Shown here piece by piece: positions 21,567-34,319 of a stretch of DNA of 64,000 bases. How positions within the stretch are numbered: position 1 is the first letter of the stretch; each line of letters starts with the position of its first letter. The stretch covers positions 198,900,538-198,964,537 of the forward strand of contig NC_057801.1 in NCBI RefSeq assembly GCF_018294505.1, in the 5' to 3' direction. The translations under genes were made by a program, and so were the position numbers. The notes below the pieces were generated by a model. The model was not told where the DNA came from. It did not search any database and saw only the letters and a list, made by a program, of their open reading frames with translations. This stretch comes from Triticum aestivum. Taxonomy: Eukaryota > Streptophyta > Magnoliopsida > Poales > Poaceae.

Positions 21567-22154
21567 TAAGGCCAAACTCGCGATGCCGAACACTCCCTAA
21601 GGTATTCGGACTTTAAAAAATATACTGGGTTGAGTAACGCCCTCAATAATGGGCACTGAGTTTCCAGGTACATGCATTAGTCTGCCGTGACGAAATGCCA
21701 ATAACGCCAGTATCCTTCCCAGTTGCGTTAAGTGTCCGGAGGGTAAGAAGCAACAAGAGACATTAAAAAAAGGTTTACACAGGGTCTTAATCTAAAAAGA
21801 AACCTTTGAGCGGGGCCCTGTTGCACGTCTGCGCCTTTATCTCCATTGTGCCGTATCGTGGAAGGCTGTAGCACGATGATCATCTGAAAAAAGGAAAAAC
21901 CCAGGTGAAATACTTCATGCGAGAAATTGGTTATTCTGAACGGATCATGAAAATGCAATATGTTATTGTATTAATTGGGTCAAGCCGAACTATGGGCTTT
22001 TTACATGCGTGCAGCTCCTAGCGCCACCTATGGGGGTATATCCATCATCCCAAGCTCAGGTGTATCTGGGCTGTTACAACAGGTGGTGCGCTGGACTCGT
22101 ATAACCGTGTCCGTGGTCTTGACGACCGATCATTTATTCTGGTTGGAGAGGCCG
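21567..22154 (-). other. Fatima-like internal DNA between protease and antisense gene
   Basis: Spacer of the host Gypsy element, continuing the 14301-14382 piece. It sits where reverse transcriptase to integrase would be in a complete element, but no such motifs are present. It contains the deletion junction somewhere below about 22155. Confidence 0.6.
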
Positions 22155-25100
22155 TTCAGTGTTCGGCTACTAGAGCCGCCACGTATTCTTCCGCACGTAA
22201 AGAACGCTCTGTATTTCCGCTAACTGTGATGACGCCATGTGGACCGGGCATCTTAAATTTGAGATAAGCGTAGTGTAGTACTGCATTAAAACAAGTGAAG
22301 GCCGTCCTTCCAAGCAGTGCATGATAGCCGCTTCAGAATGGAGCGATGTCGAAGATTAATTCTTCGCTTCTGAAGTTGTCGGGAGAACCAAATACAACCT
22401 CTAGTACTAGAGAGCCCGTGCAGCGGGCCTCGACGCCTGGTGTTACTCCTTTAAAGGTAGTATTGCTTTGCCTGATTCTTGATGGGTCTATCCTCATTTT
22501 GCGGACAGTGTCCTGATATATCAGATTGAGACTACTGCCACCGTCCATAAGGACTCGGGTGAGATGGTATCCGTCAATTATTGGGTCGAGCACCAAGGTA
22601 GCCGATCCTCCGTGTTGGATACTAATCGGATGATCCCTGCGATCAAAGGTGATCGGGTAGGCCGACCAAGGATTGAACTTGGGGGCGACGGGCTCTACAG
22701 CGTATATGTCTCGGAGTGCGCATTTGCGCCTTCTCTTTGGTATGTGAGTTGCGTAAATCATATCCATTGTTTTGACTTCTGGTGGGAATTTTTTCTGTCC
22801 CCCAGTGTTTGGCTGGCGAGGCTCATCCTCGTCTTCACTTGGCGTCTCCCTCCCTTTGTGTTCGGCGTTTAGCTTGCCGGCCTTCTTGAAAACCCAGCAC
22901 TCTCTGTTGGTGTGATTTGCAGGTTTTTCGGAGGTGCCATGAATCTGACATAATTTGTCTAGAATCTTACTTAGGCTGGACGGTCCATCTCTACTGCCTT
23001 TAAATGGCTTTTTCCAATGACCGGGTCGAGAGCCCCTGAATCCAGCATTGACCGCTATGTTATCTGGGTTGTCTTCATTGTTTCGACGCTTGTTTTTATT
23101 GTGTTGCGGCTTCCCGTTGCCATCCCTGACTTCGGATGTGCATGGGTCACTGGTGCCACTACGGGCCAGCCAACTGTCCTCGCCCGCGCAAAAGCGGGTC
23201 ATAAGGCTTGTTAGGAATGCCATTGTCCTTGACTTTTCCTGGCTGAGGTGTCTGGCAAGCCATTCGTCCCAGACACTGTGCTTGAAAGCCGCTAAGGCTT
23301 TAGCATCCGGGCAGTCGACGATTTGATTCTTCTTAGTGTGAAATCTGTTCCAAAGCTTTTGGACTGACACTCCGAGCTGTTGAATTATGTGACTTAAATC
23401 ATCTGCATCTGGAGGTCAGACATAGGTCCCTTGAAAATTGGCCCTAAAAGCATCCTCAAGCTCTTCCCAACTTCCAATTGAGTTTTCGGGGAGGCTTTTA
23501 AACCAGTGCCGAGCTGGTCCTTTCAACTTGAGGGGCAGGTATTTGATGGCGTGGAGATCATCTCCGCGAGCCATGTGGATGTGAACGATAAAGTCCTCAA
23601 TCCAGACCCCAGGGTCTATTGTTCCGTCGTATGCCTCTATGTTCACGGGTTTGAATCCCTCTGGAAATTCATGATCCAACACGTCATCGGTGAAGCACAG
23701 GGGGTGCGCGTCACCATTGTATTTGGATGTGTCATGGCATGCTATCGACGGTTGTTGTGTTCGGTGTTGATTCCGAGCTGGTATTCGATCAATATGATTG
23801 TTTTGGTGGCTGTGATCCCGTGCCGGAGCACGCTTCCTAGATCCATAGATGGACCTGGCCATACCGGGTTTTTTGTCCAGGAGCTCATGCAAATCGTGTG
23901 CTGACTTGAGTGCGACATCATTAGCCGCCCTGTCGCGGCCACGGGGTGGTTGGTCCGGCTGATCGGCCGTTTTATTTTTCGGCTGAATGGGCTCTATAGC
24001 CTCGTCGTCGAATTCGGGCAGCAGCTTGTGCTTTGGATAGCTTTTTGCGTGGCGATCGCCACCATATTTTTCTTTGGTGTCAAGCACTTTGTTCCATCTG
24101 CGGTTGAGTGTATCCTGCGTGGCCTTAAGCCTTTGCTTCTGCTTCTTCAAGCTCCTTGCGGTGGCAATAAGCCTTCTATGGAGATTCTCTTGTTCCAAGT
24201 GTTTTCCGGGATGATGAGTGCATCGTCGTCCGGACTGTTCTCCTCTCAGGAGTCAGGTTGATGAATTTTACCCTCAGGATCGGCGTCATCGAATGCCGGC
24301 TCCGAACTATGTTCACCGTCCTCTGGCTCATCCTACTCCATCGCTGGGTCCATGGGGTTGTCGTTTCCTTTGGAGTCCATCGGGGTATTATTTCTTCTTG
24401 CGTTGTTATCGCTATTTTTACTGTGGCGGGATTTAAGCGATGCCTACGTCGTTGCTTTGATTGCTGCTTGGTGGGATTATCCTCCATTGCACCCTCGCCA
24501 TTGCTTTCTTTTGGGGTGTCCACCATGTATATATCGTATGATGAGGTGGTTGTCCAGCGCCCTTTAGGCGGTGGTTCTTGTTCTTCTGCATCGTCGTCCA
24601 TACCGTCGATGTTTTCGGAATCGAAGTCGAGCGTGTCGGTTAACTCATCGACAGTGGCTATGAAGTGGGTGGTGGGTGGGGAACGAATTTCTTTGTCGTC
24701 CGCTTCCCACTCGAGCTGAACATAGTTTGGCCAAGAGTCCACTGACAAAGAGAGAGACCTTAGTGAATTTAGCACGTCGCCCAAGGGCGAGTGCTGGAAG
24801 ATATCCGCGGAGGTAAACTCCATGACCGGTGCCCAATCGGATTCGATAGGCGCGGACGTACGCGGTTCAGATCCTATGGCCGGAGACGAGTCTGAGGGTC
24901 CGATGACATAGATCTCTTTGGAGGTGAAGTTTGTGTTCGGCTCCAGCGCCGATGAGTGTGTGACCTCTGCGGCGGGGTCCATCCACCCGTCCTCGGATGG
25001 CGCAATCTGCTCCAGATTAAGGGTCGGGGCAGCCGCAGGTGCGATCTCCCGAACACCGTCCGACGACAAATCTAAGTCATGCTCGTCGTGACTATTCGGC

Positions 25101-25324
25101 GCTCCTGACATGGGCTCGAGTCCGTCGAAGATCAAGTCTCCATGGATGTCGGCAGTATAGTTCAAGCTTCCAAACCTGACCTGATGGCCAGGGGCGTAGC
25201 TATCGATCTGCTCCAGATGGCCAAGCGAGTTGGCCCGCAGTACGAAGCCGCCTAATACGAAGATCTGTTCGGGTTGGAAAACCTCACCCTGGACCACATC
25301 GTTGAAGATGATTGAAGGAGCCAT
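22155..25324 (-). pseudogene. gag-protease of the Fatima-like Gypsy element, disrupted
   Basis: Minus-strand polyprotein starting at the ATG at 25324 (MAPSIIFNDVVQGE), about 50 bp inside the 5' LTR. A long acidic N-terminal region is followed by a frame shift near 24440. The frame then resumes through MEQENLHRRLIATARSLKK (coiled coil) and a gag core with FPEGFKPVNIEAYDG, LPLKLKGPARHWFKSLPE and FRANFQGTY. A TGA at 23413-23415 interrupts gag just after that core. Near 22910-22960 the Cys/His residues around LCQIHGTSEKPANHTNRECW form an atypical knuckle. The protease active site VLMDGGSSLNLIYQDT lies near 22530, and its C-terminal part ALLGRTAF follows another stop at about 22330. The frame ends near 22155 with no RT. 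Confidence 0.88.
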
Positions 25325-25371
25325 CGAGCATTATCGTGACGACACAGTGGAACTCTCAATGATAGCACCAA

Positions 25372-25842
25372 TGTTGGTGTCAAAACTGGCGGATCTCGGG
25401 TAGGGCGTCCCGAACTGTGCGTCTAAGGCTAATGCTAACAGGAGGCAGGGGACACGATGTTTACCCCGGTTCGGGCCCTCTCGATGGAGGTAATACCCTA
25501 CTTCCTGCTTGATTGATCTTGATGATATGAGTATTACAAGAGTTGATCTACCACGAGATCGTAGAGGCTAAACCCTAAAAGCTAGCCTATGATTATGATT
25601 GTTGTTGTCCTACGGACTAAACCCTCCGGTTTATATAGACACCGGAGGGGGCTAGGGTTACATAGAGTCGGTTATAGAGAAGGACATCTACATATCCAAA
25701 TTGCCAAGCTTGCCTTCCACGTAAAGGAGAGTCCCACCCGGACACAGGACGGAGTCTTCAATCTTGTAACTTCATAGTCCAACAGTCCGGCCAAAGTATA
25801 TAGTCCGGCTGTCCGAGGACCCCTTAATCCAGGACTCCCTCA
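25372..25842 (-). repeat. 5' LTR of the Fatima-like Gypsy element
   Basis: A 471-bp LTR. A minus-strand TATATAA box is near 25632-25638. Inside the LTR, the minus strand reads ATTGGTGCTATCATTGAG (25371-25354), the expected place of the primer site; I cannot assign a tRNA to it. The right flank is the TSD CCTAT (25843-25847). Confidence 0.92.
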
Positions 25843-25847
25843 CCTAT

Positions 25848-28800
25848 TGAAGGAGCAGATGCAGATGTTATGAACGTTTGACAAAGCTTGGTATGATGAC
25901 TACTTGATAGTTTAGTGCACCATGCTTTACGGCTTAGAACCGGGACTTCAAAAATGTTTTGAACGCCACGGAACATATAAGATGTTCCAAGAGTTGAAAT
26001 TGGTATTTCATATTCATGCCCGTGTCGAGAGGTATGAGACCCCTGACAAGTACTTTGCCTAAAAGATGGAGGAGAATTGCTCAATTAGTGAGCATGTGCT
26101 CAGAATGTCTGGGTACTACAATCACTTGAATCAAGTGGGAGTTAATCTTCCAGATAAGATAGTGATTGACAAAGTTCTCTAGTCACCATCACCAAGTTAC
26201 TAGAACTTCGTGATGAACTATAATATGAAAGGGATAACGGAAACGATTCCCAAGCTCTTCGTGATGATGAAATCAGCGAAGGTAGAAATCAAGAAAGAGC
26301 ATCAAATGTTGATGGTTGACAAAGACCACTAGTTTCAAGAAAAGGGAAAAGGGAAGAAGGGGAACTTCAAGAAGAACGGCAAGCAAGTTGCTACTCAAGT
26401 GAAGAAGCCCAAGTCTGGACCTAAGCCTGAAACTGAGTGCTTCTACTGCAAAGGGACTAGTCACTGTAAGCGGAACTGCCCCAAGTATTTGGCGGATAAG
26501 AAGGATGGCAAAATGAACAAAAGTATATTTGATATACATGTTATTGATGTGTATTTTACTAGTGTTTATAGCAACCCCTCGGTATTTGATACTGGTTCAG
26601 TTGCTAAGAGTAGTAACTCAAAATGGGAGTTGCAAAATAAACATAAAGTAGTTAAGGGTGAAGTGACGATGTGTGTTGGAAGTGGTTCCAAGATTGATGT
26701 AATCATAATCGCACACTCCCTATACTTTTGAGATTAGTGTTGAACCTAAATAAGTGTTATTTGGTGTTTGCGTTGAGCATAAATATGATTTGATCATGTT
26801 TATTGCAATACAGTTATTCATTTAAAGTTAGAGAATAATTGTTGTTCTGTTTACATGAATAAAACCTTCGATAGTTATACACCCAATGAAAATAGTTTGT
26901 TGGACCTCCATCGCAGTGATACACATATTCATAATATTGAAGCCAAAAGATGCAAAGTTAATAATGATAGTGCAACTTATTTGTGGCACTGCCGTTTGGG
27001 TCATATCGGTGTAAAGCACATGAAGAAACTCCATAAAGATGGAATTTTGGAATCACTTGGTTATGAATCATTTGATGCTTGCAAACCGTGCCTTTTGGGC
27101 AAGATGACTAAAACTCTGTTCTCCGGAATAATGGAACGAGCTACTGACTTGTTGGAAATAATACATACCGATGTATGCGGTACAATGAGTGTTGATACTC
27201 GTGGAGGGTATCGTTATTTTCTGACCTTCACAGATGATTTGAGCAGATATGAGTATATCTACTTAATGAAGCACAAGTCTGAAGCATTTGAAAAGTTCAA
27301 AGAATTTCAAAGTGAAGTGGAGAATCACCGTAACAAGAAAATAAAGTTTCTACAATTTGATCATAGAGGATAATATTTGAGTTACAAGCTTGGCCTTCAT
27401 TTAAAAAGAACAATGTGAAACAGTTTCACTACTCACGCCATATGGAACACCACAGCATAATGGTGTGTCCGAACATCATAACCGTACTTTATTAGATATG
27501 GTGCGATCTATGATGTCTCTTACCGATTTACCACTATCGTCTTGGGGTTATGCATTAGAGACAGCTGCATTCACTTTAAATAGGGCACCATCAAAATCTG
27601 TTGAGATGACGCCTTATGAACTGTGGTTTGGCAAGAAACCAAAGTTGTCGTTTCTTAAAGTTTGGGGCTGCGATGCTTATGTGAAAAAAATTCAACCTGA
27701 TAAGCTCGAACCCAAATCAGAGAAGTGCGTCTTCATAGAATACCCCAAAGGAAACTGTTGGTACACCTTCTATCACAGATCCGAAGGCCAGATATTCATT
27801 GCTAAGATGGATCCTTTCTAGAGGAGTTTCTCTCGAAAGAAGTGAGTGAGAGGAAAGTAGAACTTGATGAGGTAACTATACCTGCTCCCTTATTGGAAAG
27901 TAGTTCATCACAGAAATCAGTTCCTATGATCCCTACACCTATTAGTGAGGAAGCTAATAATGATGATCATGAAACTTCAGATCAAGTTACTACCAAACCT
28001 CGTAGGTCTTCCAGAGTAAGATCCGCACCAGAGTGGTACGGTAATCCTATTCTGGAAGTCATGTTACTAGACCATGATGAACCTACAAACTATGAGGAAG
28101 CAATGATGAGCCCAGATTCCGCGAAATGGCTTGAGGCCATGAAATCTGAGATGGGATCCATGTATGAGAACAAAGTGTGGACTTTGGTGGAGTTTCCCGA
28201 TGATCGGCAAGCCATATTGTATAAATGGATCTTCAAGAGGAAGATAGACGTTGATAGCGGTGTTACTATCTACAAAGCTCGACTTGTCGCAAAAGGTTTT
28301 TCGAAAAGTTCAAGGTGTTGACTATGATGAGATTTTTTTCATTCGTAGCGATGCTTAAGTCTGTCCGAATCATGTTAGCAAATTGCCACATCTTATGAAA
28401 TTTGGCAGATGGATGACAAAACTACATTCCTTAATGGATTTCTTAAGACTTGTATATGATGCAACCAGAAAGTTTTTGTCGATCCTAAAGGTGCTAACAA
28501 AATGTGCAAGCTCCAGCGATCCATCTATGGACTGGTGCAAGCATCTCGGAGTTGGAATATACGCTTTGATAAGTTGATCAAAGCATATAGTTTTATACAG
28601 ACTTGCGGTGAAGCCTGTATTTACAAGAAAGTGAGTGGGAGCACTACAACATTTCTGATAAATATGTTTGAATGACATATTGTTGATCAGAAATAGTGTA
28701 GAATTTTCTGGAAAGCATAAAGGAGTATTTTAAAGGAGTTTTTCAAAGAAAGACCTCAGGAAAGCTATTTACATATTAAGCATCAAGATCTATTGAGATA

Positions 28801-29567
28801 GATCAAGACGCTTGATAAGATTTTCAATGAGTACATACCTTGACAAGATTTTGAAGTAGTTCAAAATGTAACAGTCAAATAAAGAGTTCTTGCCTGTGTT
28901 GCAAAGGTGTGAAATTGAGTAAGACTCAAATCCCAACCACGGCAGAAAATAGAAAGAGAATGAAAGTCATTCCCTATGCCTCAGTCATAGGTTCTATAAA
29001 GTATGCCATGCTATGGACCAGACCTATTGTATACCCTGCCCTGAGTTTGGCAAGGGAGTACAATAGTGATCTAGGAGTAGATCACTAGACATTGGTCAAA
29101 ATTATCCTTAGCGGAATAAGGATATGTTTCTTGATTATGGAGGTGACAAAAGGTTCGTCGTAAAGGGTTACGTCGATATAAGTTTTGACACTAATCCAGA
29201 TGACTCTAAGTCTCAATCTAGATAGATATTGAAAGTGGGAGCAATTAGCTAGAGTAGCTCCGTGCAGAGCATTGTAGACATAGAATATTTGCAAAATACA
29301 TACGACTCTGAATGTCACAGACCCGTTGACTAAACTTCTCTCACAAGCAGAACATGATCACACCTTAGTACTCTTTTGGTGTTAATCACATAGCGATGTG
29401 AACTAGATTATTGACTCTAGTAAACCTTTTGGGTGTTGGTCACATGATGGGTGTTGGTCACATGACGATGTGAACTATGGGTGTTAATCACATACAGATG
29501 TGAACTATTGGTGTTCAATCACATGATGATGTGAACTAGATTATTGACTCTAGTGCAAGTGGGAGAC
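25848..29567 (+). pseudogene. gag-pol of the plus-strand Angela/WIS-like Copia element, decayed
   Basis: Continuation of the Copia gag interrupted at 254. Recognisable parts in order are: gag core with stops (25848-26330); a zinc knuckle CFYCKGTSHCKRNC near 26439-26480; the pre-integrase His/Cys domain (YLWHCRLGHIGVKH, then ACKPCLLGKM) near 26975-27110; the integrase core with HTDVCG and, after damage near 27370, GTPQHNGVSEHHNRTLLDMV near 27450; the integrase C-terminal region (27580-27820); and the start of RT (WLEAMKSEM, YKWIFKRK, KARLVAKGF) to 28310. The rest of RT and RNase H is broken by many stops and shifts. The usual VKGY, SFDTNPDDSKSQ stretch can just be seen near 29160-29220. A purine tract, AAGTGGGAGAC (29557-29567), precedes the 3' LTR. 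Confidence 0.88.
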
Positions 29568-31292
29568 TGAAGGAAATATGCCCTAGAGGCAATAATAAAG
29601 TTATTATTTATTTCCTTATTTCATGATAAATGTTTATTATTCATGCTAGAATTGTATTAACCGGAAACTTGATACATGTGTGAATACATAGACAAACAGA
29701 GTGTCACTAGTATGCCTCTACTTGACTAGCTCGTTGAATCAAAGATGGTTAAGTTTCCTAGCCATAGACATGAGTTGTCATTTGAATAACGGGATCACAT
29801 CATTAGAGAATGATGTGATTGACTTGACCCATTCCGTTAGCTTAGCACTTGATCATTTAGTATGTTGCTATTGCTTTCTTCATGACTTATACATGTTCCT
29901 ATGACTACGAGATTATGTAACTCCCGCTTACCGGAGGAACACTTTGTGTGCTACCAAACGTCACAACGTAACTGGGTGATTATGAAGGTGCTCTACAGGT
30001 GTCTCCGAAGGTAATTGTTGAGTTAACGTATTTCGAGATTAGGATTTGTCACTCCGATTGTCGGAGAGGTATCTCTGGGCCCTCTCGGTAATGCAAATCA
30101 CTATAAGCCTTGCAAGCAATGTGACTAATGAGTTAGTTCCAAGATGATGCATTACACAACGAGTAAACAGACTTGCCGGTAATGAGATTGAACTAGGTAT
30201 TGAGATACCGACGATCGAATCTCGGGCAAGTAACATACCGATGACAAAGGGAACAACGTATGTAGTTGTGCGGTTTGACCGATAAAGATCTTCGTAGAAT
30301 ATGTGGGAATCAATATGATCATCTAGGTTCCGCTATTGGTTATTGACCGGAAACGTGTCTCGGTCATGTCTACATAGTTCTCGAACCCGTAGGGTCCGCA
30401 CGCTTAAAGTTTGGTGACGATCGGTATTATGAGTTTTTGTGTTTTGATGTACCGAAGGTAGTTCGGAGTCCCGGATATGATCACGGACATGACGAGGAGT
30501 CTCGAAATGGTCAAGACGTAAAGATTGATATATTGGATGACTATGTTCGGACACCGGAAGTGTTTCGGGAGGTTTCAGACATATACCGGAGCACTGGGGG
30601 GCCCCCGGGGGGGTTTATTGGGCCTCATGGGCCCTAGTGGAGAAGAGGAGGGGCGGCCAGGGCAGGCCGCGTGCCCCTCCCCCTCTAATCCGAATTGGAC
30701 AAGGAGGGGGGGCGGCGCCCCCCTTTCCTTCCTCTCTCTCTCTCCCTTTCCCCCTTCTCCTACTACTACAAGGAAAGGAGGAGTCCTACTCCCGGTGGGA
30801 GTAGGACTCCCCCCTTGGTGCGCCCTCCTCCTAGATTGGCCGCCTCCCCCTTGCTCCTTTATATATGGGGGAAGGGGGGCACCTCTAGACACAACAATTG
30901 ATCATTGATCTCTTAGCCTTGTGTGGTGCCCCCCTCCACCATATTCCACCTCGGTAATATCATAGTGGTGCTTAGGTGAAGCCCTGCGTCGGTAGCATCA
31001 TCAACACCGTCATCACACCATCGTGCTGACGGAACTCTCTCGCAATGCTCTCCTAGATCGGAGTTCGTGGGACGTCATCGAGCTGAACGTGTGCTGAACT
31101 CGGAGGTGTCGTACGTTCGGTACTTGATCGGTCCGATCGTGAAGACGTACGACTACATCAACCGCGTTGTGCTAACGCTTCTGCTTTCGGTCTACGAGGG
31201 TACGTGAACAACACTCTCCCCTTTCATTTCTATGCATCACCATGATCTTGCGTGTGCGTAGGAATTTTTTTAAATTACTACGTTCCCCAACA
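29568..31292 (+). repeat. 3' LTR of the plus-strand Angela/WIS-like Copia element
   Basis: A 1725-bp LTR beginning TGAAGGAAATATGCCC and ending TTCCCCAACA. A TATATATG box at 30860-30867 fits the promoter. A short inverted repeat around AGGAGTCCTACTCCC (30778-30812) precedes it. It abuts, at 31293, the RT frame of an oppositely oriented Copia element, so TTCCC (31293-31297) is the expected right TSD. Confidence 0.9.
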
Positions 31293-34200
31293 TTCCCATC
31301 AATAGTATGTCATCCACATATAATATTAGAAATGCTACAGAGCTCCCACTCACTTTCTTGTAAACGCAGGCTTCTCCATAAGTCTGCATAAACCCAAACG
31401 CTTTGGTCATTTCATCAAAGCGAATGTTCCAACTCCGAGATGCTTGCACCAGCCCATAGATGGAGCATTGGAGCTTGCATACCTTTTTAGCATTCTTAGG
31501 ATCGACAAAACCTTTTGGCTGCATCATATACAACTCTTCCTTAAGGAAACCGTTGAGGAATGCTGTTTTGACGTCCATTTGCCATATTTTACAATCATAG
31601 AATGCGGCAATTGCTAACATGATTCAGACGGACTTCAGCTTCGCTATGGGTGAGAAGGTCTCATCATAGTCAACCCCTTGAACTTATCGATAACCCTTAG
31701 CGACAAGCCGAGCCTTATAAATGGTCACATTACCATCCGCGTCTGTCTTATTCTTAAAGATCCATTTATTTTCTATGGCTCGCCGATCATCGGGCAAGTC
31801 TGTCAAAGTCCATACTTTGTTTTCATACATGGATCCTATCTCAGATTTCATGGCTTCAAGCCATTGTTGGAATCTGGGCCCGCCATCGCTTCTTCATAGT
31901 TCGAAGGTTCACCGTTGTCTAACAACATGATTTCCAGGACAGGGTTGCCATACCATTTTGGTGTGGAACGTGTCCTTGTGGACCTACGAAGTTCAGTAGC
32001 AACTTGATCTGAAGTTCCTTGATCATCATCATTAACTTCCTCTCTAGTTGGTGCAGGCACCACAGAAACATCTTCCTGAGCTGCGCTACTTTCCGGTTCA
32101 AGAGGCAGTACTTCATCAAGTTCTACTTTCCTCCCACTTACTTCTTTCGAGAGAAACTCTTTCTCCAGAAAGGATCCATTCCTGGCAACAAAGATCTTGC
32201 CTTCGGATCTAAGGTAGAAGGTATACCCAATGGTTTCCTTAGGGTATCCTATGAGGACGCATTTTTCCGACTTGGGTTCGAGCTTTTCAGGTTGAAGTTT
32301 CTTGACATAAGCATTGCATCCCCAAACTTTTAGAAACGACAGCTTAGGTTTCTTACCAAACCATAATTCATACGGTGTCGTCTCAACGGATTTAGACGGT
32401 GCCCTATTTAAAGTGAATGTAGCTGCCTCTAAAGCGTATCCCCAAAATGATAGCGGTATATCAGTAAGAGACATCATGGATCGCACCATATCCAATAGAG
32501 TATGATTACGATGTTCGGACACACCGTTACGCTGAGGTGTTCCAGGCGGCGTGAGTTGTGAAACAATTCCACATTTCCTTAAGTGTGTGCCAAACTCGTG
32601 ACTCAAATATTCTCCCCCACGATCTGATCATAGGAACTTTATTTTTCTGTCACGTTGGTTCTCCACCTCACTCTGAAATTCCTTGAACTTTTCAAAGGTC
32701 TCAGACTTGTGTTTCATTAAGTAGACATACCCATATCTACTTAAGTCATCAGTGGGGGTGAGAACATAATGATAGCCACCGCGAGCCTCAATGCTCATTG
32801 GACCGCATACATCAGTATGTATGATTTCCAACAAGTTGGTTGCTCGCTCCATTGCTCCGGAGAACGGGGTCCTGGTCATTTTTCCCATGAGGCATGGTTT
32901 GCATGTGTCAAATGATTCATAATCAAGAGACTCCAGAAGTCCATCTGCATGGAGCTTCTTCATGCGTTTGACACCAATGTGACCAAGGCGGTAGTGCCAC
33001 AAGTATGTGGGACTATCATTATTAACCTTACATCTTTTGGTATTCACACGATGAATATGTGTAACATCACGTTCAAGATTCAAAAAGAATAAACCATTGA
33101 CCAGCGGGGCATGACCATAAAACATATCTCTCATGTAAATAGAATAACCATTATTCTCGGATTTAAATGAGTAGCCATCTCGCATTAAACGAGATCCAGA
33201 TACAATCTTCATGCTCAAAGTTGGCACTAAATAACAATTACTGAGGTTTAAAACTAATCCCATAGGTAAATGTAGAGGCAGCGTGCCGACGACGATCACA
33301 TCGACCTTGGAACCATTCCCGACGTGCATCGTCACCTCGTCCTTTGCCGGTCCCCGCTTATTCTGCAGCTCCTATTTTGAGTTACAAATATGAGCAACCG
33401 CACCGGTATCAAATACCCAGGAGCTACTACTAGTACTAGTAAGGTACACATCAATAACATGTATATCACATATACCTTTGGTGTTGTCGGCCTTCTTGTC
33501 CGCTAAGTACTTGGGGCAGTTCCGCTTCCAGTGACCATTTCCCTTGCAATAAAAGCATTCAGTCTCAGGTTTGGGTCCATGCTTTGGCTTCTTCCCGGCA
33601 ACTGGCTTACCAGGCGTGGCAATTCCCTTGCCGTCCTTCTTGAAGTTCTTCTTACCCTTGCCTTTCTTGAAACTAGTGGTTTTTATTGACCATCAACACT
33701 TGATGTTCCTTTTTGATCTCCACCTCCGCTAATTTCAGCATTGAATATACCTCAGGAATGGTTTTCTCCATACCCTACATATTGAAATTCATCACAAAGC
33801 TCTTGTAGCTAGGTGGAAGCGACTGAAGGATTCTGTCAATGACCGCGTCATCCAGGAGATTAACTCCCAGCTGAGACAAGCGGTTGTGCAACCCAGACAT
33901 TTTGAGTATGTGCTCGCTGACAGAACTATTCTCCTCCATCTTACAACTGTAGAACTTGTCGGGGACTTCATATCTCTTGACTCGGGCATGAGCTTGGAAA
34001 ACCATTTTCATCTCTTGGAACATCTCATATGCTCCGTGTTGCTCAAAACGCTTTTGGAGCCCTGATTCTAAGCTGTAAAGCATGCCAAACTGAACCAGGG
34101 AGTAATCATCGCTACGCGACTGCCAGGCGTTCATAACATCTTGAGTTGCTGGGAAAATAGGTGCTTCACCTAGCGGTGCATCAAGGCATATGCTTTCTTG

Positions 34201-34319
34201 GCAGCTATGAGGATGATCCTCAAGTTACGGACCCAGTCCATATAGTTGCTACCATCGTCTTTCAGCATGGTTTTCTCTAGGAACGCGTTGAAGTTGAGGG
34301 CAACATTAGCGTGGGCCAT
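31293..34319 (-). pseudogene. gag-pol of the minus-strand Angela-like Copia element
   Basis: Starts at the ATG at 34319 (MAHANVALNFNAFLEKTM). A one-base shift near 34190 separates this from the main gag (33775-34134: NAWQSRSDDYSLVQFGML, then PPSYKSFVMNFNM), which ends in a TAG. A zinc knuckle (CFYCKGNGHWKRNC) lies near 33520-33560. Pre-integrase motifs are YLWHYRLGHIGVKR and CKPCLMGKM. Integrase carboxylates are visible in HTDVCGPM, in SDRGGEY (after a break at 32626) and in NGVSEHRNHTLLDMVRS. RT follows with [27 protein letters not shown] and YVDDILL, at the cut edge. Fewer lesions than in the plus-strand copy. Confidence 0.88.

Larger units (their letters stand above)
255..25842 (-). mobile_element. 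Fatima-like Ty3-Gypsy (Tat-type) retrotransposon, split by two nested Gypsy elements
   Basis: A complete insertion bounded by two LTRs (255-724 and 25372-25842) that begin TGTYGGTGTC and end CTCCCTCA, flanked by a perfect 5-bp TSD, CCTAT. The element lies on the minus strand: gag and protease read leftward from 25324, so the right LTR is the 5' LTR. The internal sequence survives as 725-4787, 14301-14382 and 21567-25371, after removing insertions at 4788-14295 and 14383-21561. Gag and protease are recognisable, but reverse transcriptase, RNase H and integrase are absent, so this copy is non-autonomous. The 3' third carries an antisense gene (1299-4255). Eye alignment of the LTRs shows about 25 differences over about 470 positions, the most divergent pair here, which fits its being the host of the other two. 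Assignment to Fatima is from memory of the LTR. Confidence 0.9.
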
